Below are positions 8,617 to 18,438 of a stretch of 64,000 nucleotides of DNA, in pieces. The notes beneath the pieces are model-generated. The model saw only the letters and a list, made by a program, of their open reading frames with translations, made no database searches and was not told where the DNA came from. A program made the translations under genes and the position numbers. Where the stretch lies: the NCBI RefSeq assembly GCF_004348335.1, contig NZ_SMJW01000007.1, positions 1 to 64,000 of the forward strand, in the 5' to 3' direction. Positions within the stretch are counted from its first letter, which is position 1; every line of letters begins with the position of its first letter. The stretch is from Actinomadura bangladeshensis. Its GTDB lineage: Bacteria > Actinomycetota > Actinomycetes > Streptosporangiales > Streptosporangiaceae.

Positions 8617-8651
8617 ATAAGCCACGGAAATGGCGCGCGGCCGTGGCTTAT
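8617..8651. promoter_or_regulatory. Perfect 11-bp inverted repeat upstream of the nitroreductase-hemerythrin gene
   Basis: ATAAGCCACGG and CCGTGGCTTAT are separated by 13 nt. The repeat lies 31 bp upstream of the start at 8585 and could be an operator or an mRNA hairpin. The remaining 8652-8896 interval, downstream of the LuxR-family gene, holds two copies of the palindrome GGCATGCC (around 8668-8692). I see no gene in it. Confidence 0.4.
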
Positions 8652-8896
8652 GGAATGGCGGTGAAGGGCATGCCGAAGGATGCGGGCATGCCCGATGACG
8701 TCACGCGATGCGTGTGGAGAGAAGAGAGGGAACGCGAGTGGAAAAGGCGGGCCGCGTGCCCGCCCCGGCCTCACTCGGAGGCCGGGAACCTCACTCGCTC
8801 ATGGCCCATGGCCGACCCGGCAGTCACGAATCGCAGATTACCCGCACCGCCAATGCAGTGCAAGATCACCGGCAATTCAGGCCGCACCGCGGTGGA

Positions 8897-11842
8897 TCAC
8901 AGTCCTTCGCGGTGGGCGAGGGCGGCGGCCTGGGTGCGGCTCGTCACGTTCAGCTTGGCGAGGATGTTGGAGACGTGGACGCTCGCCGTCTTCGGGGAGA
9001 TGAACAGGGCCGCGGCGATCTCGCGGTTGTTGCGCCCCTCCGCGACGAGCTTCAGGACCTCGCGTTCGCGGGCGGTGAGGGAGCCGAAGGGGCCGGACGG
9101 CGCGGACGCGCGGCGCCCGGGGTCCAGGCGGGCGCGGGCGCCGAGGGCGCGGAGCGCGGCGAGCAGCGGCCGCGCGTCCAGCCGCTCGGCGGTCTCCACG
9201 GCCCGGCGCCACTCCTGCGCGGCGGCCTCCCGGTCGCCGTTCTCGGCCAGCGCCTCCGCCAGCCGCCAGCGCGAGCGCGCCACCTCGTAGACGAATCCGC
9301 CGCCCGGGTCGCCGTAGGTGAACAGCTCGGCGGACTCGCGCCACAGTCCGGGGTCGTGGACGCCGTCCACGCGGCGGCGCTCGGCCTCGGCGCGGGCCAG
9401 CCACGCCCGCCCCTCGTGCCCGAGCCAGCGCCGGGGCTCGCCCTCGTAGGTGAAGTCGACCGCCTGCCGCGCCCGCCGCAGCAGCTCGTCGCCGGCCTCG
9501 GCCGCCCGCCGGACGGCGCCGGTGTCGCCGGCCGCGCGGGCCCGTGCCGCCAGCTCGGCATGGGCCCAGAGCCCGGTCGCGGCGATGCGGATGAAGGTCG
9601 CGCCGTCGCCGTAGAGCGTCTTCGCGATGCTGTCCACGTGTTCGAGCACGGCCTCCGGCTCGTCCCGCCACAGGGCGTGCTCGGCGGCGAGCCCCCGCGC
9701 GATGTAGTTGGCGAGCTGGTCCTCGTGCCACAGCGGCGCGAGCCAGCGCAGCCGCTCCTCCACGACCGGCAGCCCCCGGGCGACCTCGACGAACAGCGCG
9801 TACGCCGAGACCTGCGCCTCGGCGGGCCGGACGACCTGCAGCGGGAAGCCGGCCGCGAGCCGGTCGGCCTCCGCCCAGTCCCCGGTCGTGTAGCGGACGA
9901 GGTAGCGCAGCGTCCGGATGGCGGTTCCGAACATGCTCCACTCGACGCCGTTGTCCAGCGCGAACCGGACGCCCTCGTCGGTCGCCGCGGCGGCGCCCGC
10001 GAGGTCGCCGCGGTCGAACTTCGTCCGGGCGTACTGGAACCGGGCGCGCAGCGCCGCCTGCGAGCTGTCGCCGGCCGCGTCGGCCAGGTCGCGCGCCCGC
10101 CCGAACAGCTCGGCGACGCCGCTGTCGGCCTCGCGCGACTCCCGGTAGACGCCGAGCGTCACCAGTGCGGCCGCCTCGGCGCCCGGCGCCCCGGCGGCGC
10201 GGGCCTCCGCGACGGCCCGCTCCGCCATCGCGGGCATCTCGCCGTCGGGGTCCAGGTAGAGCAGCGTCCGGGCGTAGGTGGCGAGGGCCCAGGCGAGGTC
10301 GGCGGTGGGCGGGGCGGCGGGCAGCATCGTCACCGCCTCCCGCGCCATGACCCGGCCCTCCTCCAGCTCGTCGAGGTCGAGCATGTACGCCGCGAGGTGC
10401 TCGCGGATCACCGAGCCGAGGGACGCGTCCGCCGGGTCGGCGACGTCGATGAGCCGCCGCAGCCGGTGCGCGGCCCGCCGCACCTCGCCGGCCCGCGCGG
10501 ACGCCTGCGCCGCGGTCAGCGCCAGCCGGGCCCGGCCCGCGCCGGCGGCCTCCTCCGCTCCGGGGACGGCGTCCCACAGCTCCAGCGCCCGCTCGTAGTG
10601 CTCGAACGCCTCGGCGGGCGCGCCGAGCCGGTCGGCCTCCCGGCCCGCCCGGACCGACGCCGCGAACGCGGCCGGCAGGTCGTGCGCGGCGAGGCTGTGG
10701 TGGGCCAGCTCCGCCGCCGACCCCCGCGTCCCGGCCGGCAGGCCGGCGAGGAGGCGGGCGAAGTCGGCGTGCAGCCGGGTCCGCTCGCCCGGCAGCAGGT
10801 CGCCGTAGACGGCCTCGCGCAGCAGCGCGTGCCGGAAGGTGTACCCGGTCCCGTGCGGGACGAGCAGCTGGTGCGACACCACCTCGCGCAGTGCCTCGCC
10901 GACCGCCGCCTCGTCCAGCCCGGACACGCGGCGCACCAGCTCGTCGTCGATGCGGCGCCCCGCCACCGCGGCGACCCGCACCACCCGCTGCCCGCCGTCC
11001 GACAGCCGCTCCACCCGCGACAGCAGCAGGTCGGCGAGCCCGGACGGCAGCTCCGCCGCCCCGTCCCGCACCTGCGGGTCGGCCGAGTACAGCTCGCCGG
11101 CGTAGAACGGGTTGCCCTCCGAGCGCCGGTGCACCCGGTCCACGACCTCCGCCGTCACGGGCGCGGCGCCGCGCGACAGCTCCGCCAGGTACTCGGCGGT
11201 CTCGCCGGGGCCGAACGGCGGGACCTCGACGCCCGTCACGTTCGGCAGCCGCAGCAGCTCCGCCACCACCGGCCGCAGCGGATGCCGCCGGTGCAGGTCG
11301 TCCGACCGGTAGGTGCCGACGAGGCAGACCCGCTCGCGCTGCAGGACGCGGCTGAGGAACGTCAGCAGGTGCCGGGTCGACCGGTCGGCCCAGTGCAGGT
11401 CCTCCAGGACCAGCAGGACGGGCCGGTCCCGTCCGAGCTCGCCGAGCAGCCCCAGCACCGCCCCGAACAGCCGCTGCTGGCCCAGCTCCGACGCCGCGTC
11501 GGGGCCGCCGTCGCCGTCCGGCAGCAGGCCCCGCAGCACGGGACGGCCGTCGAGTGCGGCGCGGACCTCGTCCGCCTCGGGGCCGGCGGCCTGCGCGGCC
11601 GTCCACAGCGCGTCCGCGAGCGGCAGGTACGGCATGCTCTCGCCCAGCTCCGCGCACTGCCCGACGAGCACCGCGCAGCCCTTGCCGCGCGCGGCCCGCG
11701 TCAGCGCGGACACCAGGTGCGACTTCCCGACGCCCGCGTCGCCGCTGACCAGCACGACGCCCGCGCTGCCGGCGGCCGCCCGCTCCAGCGCGGCGGTCAG
11801 CTCCGCGAGCTCGGCCGCCCGGCCGATCAGCACCCTGCTCAT
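8897..11842 (-). CDS. LuxR-family regulator with AAA+ ATPase domain (LAL/MalT-like)
   Basis: Large ATP-binding regulator of 981 residues. The N-terminus ([14 protein letters not shown]) is the usual entry to an AAA ATPase module, followed by Walker [11 protein letters not shown] (near residue 33) and Walker [14 protein letters not shown] long helical TPR-like middle leads to a C-terminal LuxR helix-turn-helix ([18 protein letters not shown] through [13 protein letters not shown]). Such proteins are cytoplasmic, signal-dependent activators, often of secondary metabolism or sugar use. The ATG at 11842 begins directly with the conserved motif. It appears monocistronic: the next gene upstream is 115 bp away. 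Its target is unknown. Confidence 0.93.
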   Translation of the reverse strand: MSRVLIGRAAELAELTAALERAAAGSAGVVLVSGDAGVGKSHLVSALTRAARGKGCAVLVGQCAELGESMPYLPLADALWTAAQAAGPEADEVRAALDGRPVLRGLLPDGDGGPDAASELGQQRLFGAVLGLLGELGRDRPVLLVLEDLHWADRSTRHLLTFLSRVLQRERVCLVGTYRSDDLHRRHPLRPVVAELLRLPNVTGVEVPPFGPGETAEYLAELSRGAAPVTAEVVDRVHRRSEGNPFYAGELYSADPQVRDGAAELPSGLADLLLSRVERLSDGGQRVVRVAAVAGRRIDDELVRRVSGLDEAAVGEALREVVSHQLLVPHGTGYTFRHALLREAVYGDLLPGERTRLHADFARLLAGLPAGTRGSAAELAHHSLAAHDLPAAFAASVRAGREADRLGAPAEAFEHYERALELWDAVPGAEEAAGAGRARLALTAAQASARAGEVRRAAHRLRRLIDVADPADASLGSVIREHLAAYMLDLDELEEGRVMAREAVTMLPAAPPTADLAWALATYARTLLYLDPDGEMPAMAERAVAEARAAGAPGAEAAALVTLGVYRESREADSGVAELFGRARDLADAAGDSSQAALRARFQYARTKFDRGDLAGAAAATDEGVRFALDNGVEWSMFGTAIRTLRYLVRYTTGDWAEADRLAAGFPLQVVRPAEAQVSAYALFVEVARGLPVVEERLRWLAPLWHEDQLANYIARGLAAEHALWRDEPEAVLEHVDSIAKTLYGDGATFIRIAATGLWAHAELAARARAAGDTGAVRRAAEAGDELLRRARQAVDFTYEGEPRRWLGHEGRAWLARAEAERRRVDGVHDPGLWRESAELFTYGDPGGGFVYEVARSRWRLAEALAENGDREAAAQEWRRAVETAERLDARPLLAALRALGARARLDPGRRASAPSGPFGSLTAREREVLKLVAEGRNNREIAAALFISPKTASVHVSNILAKLNVTSRTQAAALAHREGL

Positions 11843-11957
11843 TCCGTCGAGTATCCCACCAGGCCGGACATGGACGAGCCCCGGTCCGCGGGGGTGACCG
11901 GGGCTCGCGGAACGGGACCGCGTCTTGGCCGTGCCTCGTCCTGCGGGACGGCGGCGG

Positions 11958-13211
11958 TCAGCCGACCAGGGCGGGGGTCCTGCCGGTCTCCTGCTCCGCG
12001 TCCGCCGGCGCCGGCTCGGGCTCGGGGACGGGCAGCACCTTCAGGTAGGCGCGGAGGGTCTCGGCGGCGATCCGCTCCAGCGAGTAGCGGGAGCGGGCGC
12101 GGTCGGCGGCGGCGATCGAGTAGCCGTGCAGGGTGGTGTCCTCCGACAGCAGCTGCCGGACCGCGCGGCCGATCACCACCGGCCGCCCCGCCGGGACGTG
12201 CAGCCCGGTGATGTGGTCGAGGACCTCGTCGGCGTTCCCGCCGGCCGGGGTCGCGACGACCGGGACGCCGCAGGCCATCGCGGCCAGCGGCACCGACGGG
12301 CACGGCTCGTCCGGGGCCAGGCAGAGCACCAGGTCCGCCGTCCGCAGCAGCTTCGGCAGGTTCTTGTGCGGCAGCCGGCCGAGGAAGATCACCCGGTCGG
12401 CGACGTGCAGCTCCTTGGCGAGCATGCGCAGCCGGTGCACGCCCTGGTCGCTCTCCAGGTCCTCGCGCTCGGGGCCGCCGGCGACGGCGAGCTCGGCGTC
12501 CGGGACGTGCACGAGGGCGCGCAGCGCGGTCGCGACGTCACCGGTCTCCAGGTCGTCGCAGACCATCACGAGGCGGCGCCGGTCGCCGTGCGGCATCGCC
12601 GGGCCGACCTGCGCGAAGTGGTCGCCGTCCACGCCGTAGGGGACGACCGCGACCGACGGGCGCGGCACGCCCATCCGGACGACCTGGCCGGCCTCCTCCG
12701 CGTGCCCGGCGAGCACCACGTCGGCGTCCCGTCCGATGGCCTTCTCGAGGCGGTCGCGGTGCGGGTGCACCCGGCGCCCGGCGCGGCGCTCGGCCGCGGC
12801 CACGCCGTGGTAGCTCTGCGCGAACGGAATGCCCAGCTCACGCGCCACAGCGCAGGCGGCGAGCCCGCCGATCCAGCCGTGCGCGTGCACGATGTCGGGG
12901 CGCCCGGCACCCGACCAGCGGCGGCGCAGCTCGTCCGCGAAGTCGCGGATGTGCTGCAGCAGCTCCTCATCCGACAGCGGGCGGGCCGGCCCGGCGTCGA
13001 GGTGCACGAGCGCGGCGCCCGGCGCGAGCCGGACGCGGCCGCGGGCGGACCTGTCCTGCCGCCGCGCGTAGACCGTGACCTGGTTCGGCTCCCCGTCGCC
13101 GGCAAGGGGACGGGTGAGCGAACGAGCGAGATCCCGGACGTGGATTGACTGCAGGTGTTCGCCGTCAAGGTCGGAGGCGGACACGAGAGCGATGGTGAGC
13201 GAGCGATGCAT
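11958..13211 (-). CDS. Glycosyltransferase family 4
   Basis: GT-B retaining glycosyltransferase, 417 residues. The N-terminal domain carries [10 protein letters not shown] and [11 protein letters not shown] (the acceptor-side HAHxW element). The C-terminal domain carries a Glycos_transf_1 core with [16 protein letters not shown] and the donor-binding stretch [22 protein letters not shown]; the last part resembles the E-x7-E region, although the first Glu position is Pro-Ser here. The C-terminus is Pro/Glu-rich. The ATG at 13211 has GGAGG 8 nt upstream. Sugar donor and acceptor are not predictable; glycolipid or cell-envelope glycan work is likely. It stands alone, divergent from the peroxiredoxin gene. 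Confidence 0.88.
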   Translation of the reverse strand: MHRSLTIALVSASDLDGEHLQSIHVRDLARSLTRPLAGDGEPNQVTVYARRQDRSARGRVRLAPGAALVHLDAGPARPLSDEELLQHIRDFADELRRRWSGAGRPDIVHAHGWIGGLAACAVARELGIPFAQSYHGVAAAERRAGRRVHPHRDRLEKAIGRDADVVLAGHAEEAGQVVRMGVPRPSVAVVPYGVDGDHFAQVGPAMPHGDRRRLVMVCDDLETGDVATALRALVHVPDAELAVAGGPEREDLESDQGVHRLRMLAKELHVADRVIFLGRLPHKNLPKLLRTADLVLCLAPDEPCPSVPLAAMACGVPVVATPAGGNADEVLDHITGLHVPAGRPVVIGRAVRQLLSEDTTLHGYSIAAADRARSRYSLERIAAETLRAYLKVLPVPEPEPAPADAEQETGRTPALVG

Positions 13212-13439
13212 GACGGATCCTCCGGGACAACACAGGGGAAGCACGGAGGTATCTGCGTCGTAGACACCTGCTCGGCCAGTTTCATATCCCTCCGGGCTCT
13301 CCGTCAAACCTGGCGAAACACCACCGGGCCCGGCTCGGTCCCACCAAACCACCGCCGACCTGCACTGATGCCGGGTCCGAACGATCACAGATCCGAGGGG
13401 CCCGCGCGGCCCGCGCCGCCGCTCCGTTAGGTTCGACCC

Positions 13440-13889
13440 ATGAACGTCGGTGACATCGTGGACGACTTCGAACTGCCCGACGAGACGGGCGAGGCCCGCA
13501 CCCTCACCGCCCTCCTGGAGAAGGGCCCGGTGGTCCTGTTCTTCTACCCGGCGGCGCTGACCCCCGGCTGCACCGCCGAGGCCTGCCACTTCCGCGACCT
13601 GGCCGCCGAACTCGCCGAGGTGGGCGCCCACCCGGTCGGCATCAGCGCCGACCCCGTCGACAAGCAGAAGGAGTTCGCCGGCAAGCACGCCTTCGGCTAC
13701 CCCCTCCTGTCCGACCCGTCCGGCGAGGTCCGCGCCCGGTTCGGCGTGAAACGCGGCCTGGCCCTCCTCCCCACCAGGCGCCAGACCTTCGTGATCGACA
13801 CCGACCGCCGCGTCCTGGCGGTCATCAAGAGCGAAGTCCGCATGAACGCCCACGCCGACAAGGCCCTGGAAGCCCTCCGCGCGCGCTAG
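13440..13889 (+). CDS. Peroxiredoxin, PrxQ/BCP type
   Basis: Thiol peroxidase of 149 residues. The peroxidatic motif ALTPGCTAEACHF supplies Cys44 and a resolving Cys49 four residues on, the arrangement of PrxQ/bacterioferritin-comigratory protein. It should reduce H2O2 and organic peroxides in the cytoplasm using thioredoxin-type reductants. The ATG start at 13440 gives the expected N-terminus (VGDIVDDFELPDETG). The 13212-13439 interval is a divergent promoter region shared with the glycosyltransferase. The stop TAG lies in the CTAG at 13886-13889 and overlaps the stop of the convergent hydrolase gene. Confidence 0.94.
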   Translation: MNVGDIVDDFELPDETGEARTLTALLEKGPVVLFFYPAALTPGCTAEACHFRDLAAELAEVGAHPVGISADPVDKQKEFAGKHAFGYPLLSDPSGEVRARFGVKRGLALLPTRRQTFVIDTDRRVLAVIKSEVRMNAHADKALEALRAR

Positions 13890-15511
13890 CGGACGATGGG
13901 GAGGCTGATGGTGGAGGGGCGGGCCGGGTCGTGGAAGATCTCCTGGTCGGCGGTGAGCATTTCGGTGGCGGTGCCCATGGGGGCGCCGGTGCCGGGGTTG
14001 CGGGCCACGCGGGGGTAGGCGCCGCTCGCGATCTGGACGCGGATGCGGTGGCCGCGGCGGAAGCGGTGGCCGGCGGGCCATAGTTCGACCGCGACCGGCC
14101 GGACGCCGTCGGCGTCCGGTTCCGCGGTGCCGGGGACCAGGCGGCGCATGCCCTCGCAGAGGTTGAGGGACTCCCCGTCCGGGGTGACGTCGCAGAGCCG
14201 GACGACGAAGTCGGTGTGCTCGCGGTTCGAGCGGATGCGCAGGTCGGCGGTGACCGGCCCGATGATCTCCACGTCGTCGTCCAGGACGGCGGAGGTGTAG
14301 GTGAGGACGTCCCGGCGGCGCTCCAGGCGCTTCTGGTCGGTGGACGGCCGGGTCTCGCCGAGCAGCGTCGGCCCGCCGAGGAACGGCGTCGGGTGGTTCG
14401 GGTCGTAGCGGTAGGTGTCGGGGTCCGACTCGGGCGGCGCGCCGGGGGAGAGGGCGCCGGCCGGGTGCAGGTGCCAGCGCTCCTCGCGCATGCCGGGGAC
14501 GGGCCAGTCGGGGAACTCGCGCCACTCCTCCGCGCCGGTGATGTAGAGCCGGACGGGGTTCTCCCGCAGCCCGGACGGGTCGTCCAGCAGGTGCGCGCGG
14601 AACCAGGCGATGGAGTCGGCGACCGAGCCGCGCATCATCCGCTGGTCGGCGTGGAACCAGGGGCCGATCGTCAGGTAGGGGCGGCGGCCGGCGGCGCGCA
14701 GGGCCGCGTAGTCCTTCATCTGCCAGGGCAGGAAGATGTCGTACCAGCCGCCCGTCATGTTCACCGGCGCGGTGACCTCGGACACGGTGGGGCTGAAGTC
14801 GCGCTTGTCCCAGAACGGCGTGTCGGGGCCGTTGACGAGGAGTTCCTGGAAGAAGCGCTGCTGCGCGCCGGTCGCGAGCCGGTCGAGTTCGGCGATCGGC
14901 CGCCCGGACAGCGTGGCGCGGCGGGCGCGGCGCGGCGACATGATGCCGGTCGTGATGCCGGACAGCGAGTTCTTCATCCGGGCGGTCAGGTCGACCCAGA
15001 TCAGCGCGGACTCGAGTGCGAACGTGCCGCCGACGTTGACGGCGTCCCGGAACGTGGACGCGGTGACCTGCATCGACAGGGCCTTCAGCTCCGGCCCGGC
15101 CTCCGCGGCGACGGCCCACTGCACGTAGCCGAGATAGCTCGGGCCGTGCATGGCGAACGTCCCGCCGAACCACGGCTGTGACGTCAGCCACTCGATGGTG
15201 GCGAGGCCGTCCTCGCGCTCGTCGAGGGCCTCGAAGACGCCGCCCGACCCGAACCCGCCGCGGACGCTCTGCACCACGGCCTGGAACCCGTGCGACGCGA
15301 ACGCCTGCCCGCACATGAGCCCGAACGGGCCGCGCCGCCCGTAGGGGGAGCGGACGAGCACGACGGGCGCCCGGTCGACGTCCACCGGCGCGTACCGGTC
15401 GGCCAGCAGCGTGATGCCGTCGGCGGCGGGGACGGCGAGATCGCGCTCGACCGTCACCCGGTGGGGGCCGTTCCGCAGTCCCAGCGCCGTGACCCCCAGC
15501 CGGCGCATCAT
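13886..15511 (-). CDS. CocE/NonD-family hydrolase (X-Pro dipeptidyl-peptidase S15 fold)
   Basis: Alpha/beta hydrolase of about 541 residues. The nucleophile motif is GPSYLGY (Gly-x-Ser-Tyr-x-Gly). The second half has the beta-sandwich CocE C-terminal domain (EIIGPVTADLRIRSNREHTDFVVRL, cut short here). Members hydrolyse esters, acyl bonds or X-Pro peptides; the substrate is not predictable. Two adjacent ATGs (15511, 15508) and a GTG at 15517 are possible starts. An upstream in-frame extension to 15679 lacks the family's composition and would overlap the divergent channel gene. Its stop shares CTAG with the convergent peroxiredoxin gene. Confidence 0.9.
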   Translation of the reverse strand: MMRRLGVTALGLRNGPHRVTVERDLAVPAADGITLLADRYAPVDVDRAPVVLVRSPYGRRGPFGLMCGQAFASHGFQAVVQSVRGGFGSGGVFEALDEREDGLATIEWLTSQPWFGGTFAMHGPSYLGYVQWAVAAEAGPELKALSMQVTASTFRDAVNVGGTFALESALIWVDLTARMKNSLSGITTGIMSPRRARRATLSGRPIAELDRLATGAQQRFFQELLVNGPDTPFWDKRDFSPTVSEVTAPVNMTGGWYDIFLPWQMKDYAALRAAGRRPYLTIGPWFHADQRMMRGSVADSIAWFRAHLLDDPSGLRENPVRLYITGAEEWREFPDWPVPGMREERWHLHPAGALSPGAPPESDPDTYRYDPNHPTPFLGGPTLLGETRPSTDQKRLERRRDVLTYTSAVLDDDVEIIGPVTADLRIRSNREHTDFVVRLCDVTPDGESLNLCEGMRRLVPGTAEPDADGVRPVAVELWPAGHRFRRGHRIRVQIASGAYPRVARNPGTGAPMGTATEMLTADQEIFHDPARPSTISLPIVR

Positions 15512-15684
15512 TCCCACGCCTACCACCCGATCGATCGTATCCGCCAGATCGGCCGACCTCGCGGCCACATGTCCCGTGATCCGCCCCGCGGCACTCCGGG
15601 CGTTCACTACGATCAGGGACGCGCAATACGGCAAATCGGATCTTACGGACCGTGGTGGTCCGTGTCTGGAGAGTTTCACGCGTC

Positions 15685-16761
15685 ATGGGCACCCTGGGCG
15701 ACCTGAGCTGGGCGCGCGTCATCGCCGCCGCCGTCGTGATGGCGGCCGCGCTGGCGATCGCGGTCCTCCTGCGGCTGCTGACCGGGCGGCTGACCCGGCG
15801 CGCCGGCGACACCCGGTGGGCCTGGGACGACCTCGCCGCCCGCCTCATCCGGGACCTGGCGATGCCGCTCGCGGTGCTGCTCGGCCTGTGGACGGCGGCG
15901 AAGGTCCTGGAACTGCCGCGCGGCACCCTCGACGTGATCGCCAGGGTGCTGACGGCGGTCACGATCCTGGTGGTCTCGCTGGCGCTGGCCCGGCTGATCG
16001 CGGCGTCGGTGACCTCGATCGCGATGGCCCGGCAGGGCGTCGCCGCGAACGTCACGATCTTCGCCAACATCACCCGGGTGATCGTGCTCGGCATCGGCGT
16101 CCTGGTCATGCTGCAGAGCATCGGGGTGTCGATCACGCCGCTGCTCGGCGCGCTGGGCGTCGGCGGCCTCGCGGTCGCGCTGGCCCTGCAGGACACGCTC
16201 GCCAACCTGTTCGCGGGCGTGCACGTCCTCGCGTCCAAGACGATCGAGCCCGGCGACTACATCAAGCTCTCCACCGGGCAGGAGGGGTACGTCGTCGACA
16301 TCAACTGGCGCAACACCTCCATCCGGACGCTGTCGGACAACATCGAGGTCATCCCGAACCAGCGGTTCTCCGACACGATCCTCACCAACTACCACCGCCC
16401 CGCGCAGGACATGTCGGTGCTGGTGTACGCGAAGGTGCACTACGAGGTCGACCTGGACGAGGTCGAGCAGCTTCTCATCCGCGTCGGCCACGAGGTCATG
16501 AAGGACGTCCAGGGCGGCGTGGCCGACTGCAACGTCCTGGTGCGGTTCGACGACTTCAACGACGCCGCCGTCGGCTTCCACGTGATCCTGCGGTCCAGCG
16601 AGTTCGGCGACCAGTTCGCGATCAAGCACGAGTTCCTCAAGCGGCTGCACCGGGCGCTCCGCGAGGAGGGCATCGCGCCGCCGTACTGGCACCACCGCGT
16701 GGCGCTGGACGAGCCGTCCCGCGCGAACGGCGTGCCGCGCAAGGACGAGCTGGCCTTCTAG
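15685..16761 (+). CDS. Mechanosensitive ion channel, MscS family
   Basis: Membrane protein of about 358 residues. Several transmembrane helices are followed by the MscS pore and beta domain signature: GVSITPLLGALGVGGLAVAL, QDTLANLFAGVHVLASKTI and EPGDYIKL, then WRNTSIRTLSDNIEVIPN. The C-terminal cytoplasmic domain ends at KDELAF. The role is release of solutes on hypo-osmotic shock. The ATG at 15685 is preferred; upstream GTGs at 15652 onward are possible but lie inside the divergent promoter region. The stop overlaps that of the convergent HATPase-ankyrin gene in a shared CTAG (16758-16761). Confidence 0.93.
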   Translation: MGTLGDLSWARVIAAAVVMAAALAIAVLLRLLTGRLTRRAGDTRWAWDDLAARLIRDLAMPLAVLLGLWTAAKVLELPRGTLDVIARVLTAVTILVVSLALARLIAASVTSIAMARQGVAANVTIFANITRVIVLGIGVLVMLQSIGVSITPLLGALGVGGLAVALALQDTLANLFAGVHVLASKTIEPGDYIKLSTGQEGYVVDINWRNTSIRTLSDNIEVIPNQRFSDTILTNYHRPAQDMSVLVYAKVHYEVDLDEVEQLLIRVGHEVMKDVQGGVADCNVLVRFDDFNDAAVGFHVILRSSEFGDQFAIKHEFLKRLHRALREEGIAPPYWHHRVALDEPSRANGVPRKDELAF

Positions 16762-17606
16762 CCGGCCGGGGGAGCCGCCTCGTCGAACCAGTCGAGGAAC
16801 CGGGCGTCGCCGAACATCCGCGCCGTGTCGGCGGCGGACGGCGACCCCGCCCGCGGGTCGGCGCCCGCGTCCAGCAGGGCCCGCACCACCCCCGCCTCCT
16901 TCTTGAACACCGCGCCCGCGAGGGGCCGCTGGCCGCGGTCGTTCGCGCGCTCGGGGTCGGCGCCGCGCGCCGCCAGGGCCCGGACGGTCTCCGGGTGCCC
17001 GTGGTAGGCGGCGAGCATCAGCAGCGTGTCGCCCCGGTCGTTCGCCAGGTTCGCGGGGACCCCGGCGTCGACGTAGCCGACGAGCCGGCGGGTGTCGCCG
17101 GCCCGCGCCAGCTCGAACAGGCGGCCGGTGAACTCCTCGGCCTCCGGGTCGGCGCCGGCCGCGACCGGGACGCGGCTGTCGGCGGTGAGCAGCCCGCCGA
17201 GGCTGTCCTCGCCGTAGGTCAGCCGCTTCTCCAGCGAGACCAGCGCGCCGTCCTCGGGGAACGAGCGGAACCGCACGTCGTCCGCCAGCGACTGCATGAT
17301 CAGCAGACCGCGGCCGTGCTCGGCGGACAGCTCGGGCCGGGGGACGCGCTCGGCGTCGAACCCGGTGCCCGAGTCGATCACCTTGATCACGCAGCGGCAG
17401 TCCTGGATCGCGGCCCGCACCGTGTAGTCGGCGCCGTGCTCGGCATGCTTGATCACGTTGGTGCACGCCTCGGTCAGCATCATCTCGATGTCGTCGCGAA
17501 TGTGGTCCTCGACCCCGAGTGCGGTGAGCGCCGCGTCCAGGAGCCTCCGGGTCGCCGGGACGCTCGCGGCGTCCCGGGGGAGCTGGAGGTCCAGGCTGAT
17601 TTCCAC
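16758..17606 (-). CDS. Anti-sigma-kinase-type HATPase fused to ankyrin repeats
   Basis: Two-part protein of about 282 residues. Residues 1-130 are an RsbW/SpoIIAB-like Ser/Thr kinase ATPase of the HATPase_c_2 type: N-box EACTNVIKHAE, G1 DSGTGFD and G2 EHGRGL. The C-terminal part holds at least two clear ankyrin repeats (RGDTLLMLAAYHGHPETVRA and NDRGQRPLAGAVFKKEAGVV), with flanking partial ones. The frame is continuous, so the fusion is seen and not inferred. It may sense a partner protein through the ankyrins and act on an anti-anti-sigma factor. The GTG at 17606 is preceded by ACGGAG; the longer TTG-initiated frame to 17654 is less likely. Upstream at 45 bp lies the acyltransferase. Confidence 0.85.
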   Translation of the reverse strand: MEISLDLQLPRDAASVPATRRLLDAALTALGVEDHIRDDIEMMLTEACTNVIKHAEHGADYTVRAAIQDCRCVIKVIDSGTGFDAERVPRPELSAEHGRGLLIMQSLADDVRFRSFPEDGALVSLEKRLTYGEDSLGGLLTADSRVPVAAGADPEAEEFTGRLFELARAGDTRRLVGYVDAGVPANLANDRGDTLLMLAAYHGHPETVRALAARGADPERANDRGQRPLAGAVFKKEAGVVRALLDAGADPRAGSPSAADTARMFGDARFLDWFDEAAPPAG

Positions 17607-17650
17607 ATCATCTCCGTCCGTCCCCCTAAAACGTGCCCTTTCCGGCACGC

Positions 17651-18334
17651 TCAAACATCGGGGCGCGGCGCGTAGTCGTCCACGTACTCCTGTCCCGACA
17701 GGCCCTGGATCGCCTCCATGATCTCGTCGGTGACCCGGCGGGCCGCCTTCCCGCGCGGGACGCCGTCGTCGCGTCCGCGGAAGTCCATCGGCGGGCCGAT
17801 CCGCAGCCCGATCCGGCCCGGTACCGGGACGGCCCGCCCGCGCGGCTGCACCCGGTCGGTGCCGGTGATCGCGACCGGGACGACGGGCGCGCCGGTCCGC
17901 ATCGCCAGCCGGGCCACGCCCGTCCGGCCCCGGTAGAGGCGCCCGTCGGGGGAGCGGGTGCCCTCCGGGTGGATCGCGAACACGCCGCCGCGGTCCAGCA
18001 CGGCCGCCGAGGTGTCGAGCGCGTCGAGCGCCGCCCGCCCGCCGGACCGGTCGACCGCGATCGCGCCGACGCTGCGGAAGAACGTCGCGGTGGCGCGCCC
18101 CTTCATCCCGGCCCCGGTGAAGTACTCGTGCTTGCCGAGGAAGTGGACCCGCCGCGGCACGATCAGCGGCAGCACGAACGAATCGAGGAACGCCAGGTGG
18201 TTCGCGGCGAGGATCGCCGGGCCGATCCGCGGGACGTGCCGCAGACCGCTCACCCGGGGAAGGAAGGCGACGCGCATCGCGGGTCCGAGGACGACGTACT
18301 TCATCAGCGGATAGACAAGCCGTTCGGGATCCAT
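17651..18334 (-). CDS. 1-acyl-sn-glycerol-3-phosphate acyltransferase (PlsC) family
   Basis: Acyltransferase of about 227 residues. Motif I is NHLAFLD (N-H-x4-D), motif III is EGTRSPDGRLYRG, and a later VVPVAITGTDRV matches the conserved C-terminal block. It should transfer an acyl chain to lysophosphatidate or a related lysolipid at the membrane. The ATG at 18334 gives a normal-length N-terminus (MDPERLVYPLMKYVVL). The ribosome site there is weak, and a TTG at 18388 is a less likely alternative. It may be co-transcribed with the downstream HATPase-ankyrin gene (45-bp gap), although no functional link is obvious. Confidence 0.9.
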   Translation of the reverse strand: MDPERLVYPLMKYVVLGPAMRVAFLPRVSGLRHVPRIGPAILAANHLAFLDSFVLPLIVPRRVHFLGKHEYFTGAGMKGRATATFFRSVGAIAVDRSGGRAALDALDTSAAVLDRGGVFAIHPEGTRSPDGRLYRGRTGVARLAMRTGAPVVPVAITGTDRVQPRGRAVPVPGRIGLRIGPPMDFRGRDDGVPRGKAARRVTDEIMEAIQGLSGQEYVDDYAPRPDV

Positions 18335-18438
18335 GTCCGAGAAGGCTATGGGCGCCGCCGCCCCCGCCGCCGGTGGCGCCCGATACAAACCCGCAGGCTC
18401 GGATCTTGTAGGAATCCGCTATGGCGGGCGCCTCGCCG

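Noticed and set aside
8708-12211. Plus-strand frame of over 1100 residues opposite the LuxR-family regulator
   Set aside because: Composition is that of a shadow frame; the minus strand carries Walker and LuxR motifs.
13255-13310. Promoter for the glycosyltransferase (TTGACG and TATGAA words)
   Set aside because: Spacing of about 15 bp is too short to trust without transcript data.
13212-16238. Upstream extension of the glycosyltransferase frame to a protein of about 1430 residues
   Set aside because: The added part is antisense to the peroxiredoxin and runs across the CocE hydrolase gene; a strong ribosome site marks the real start at 13211.
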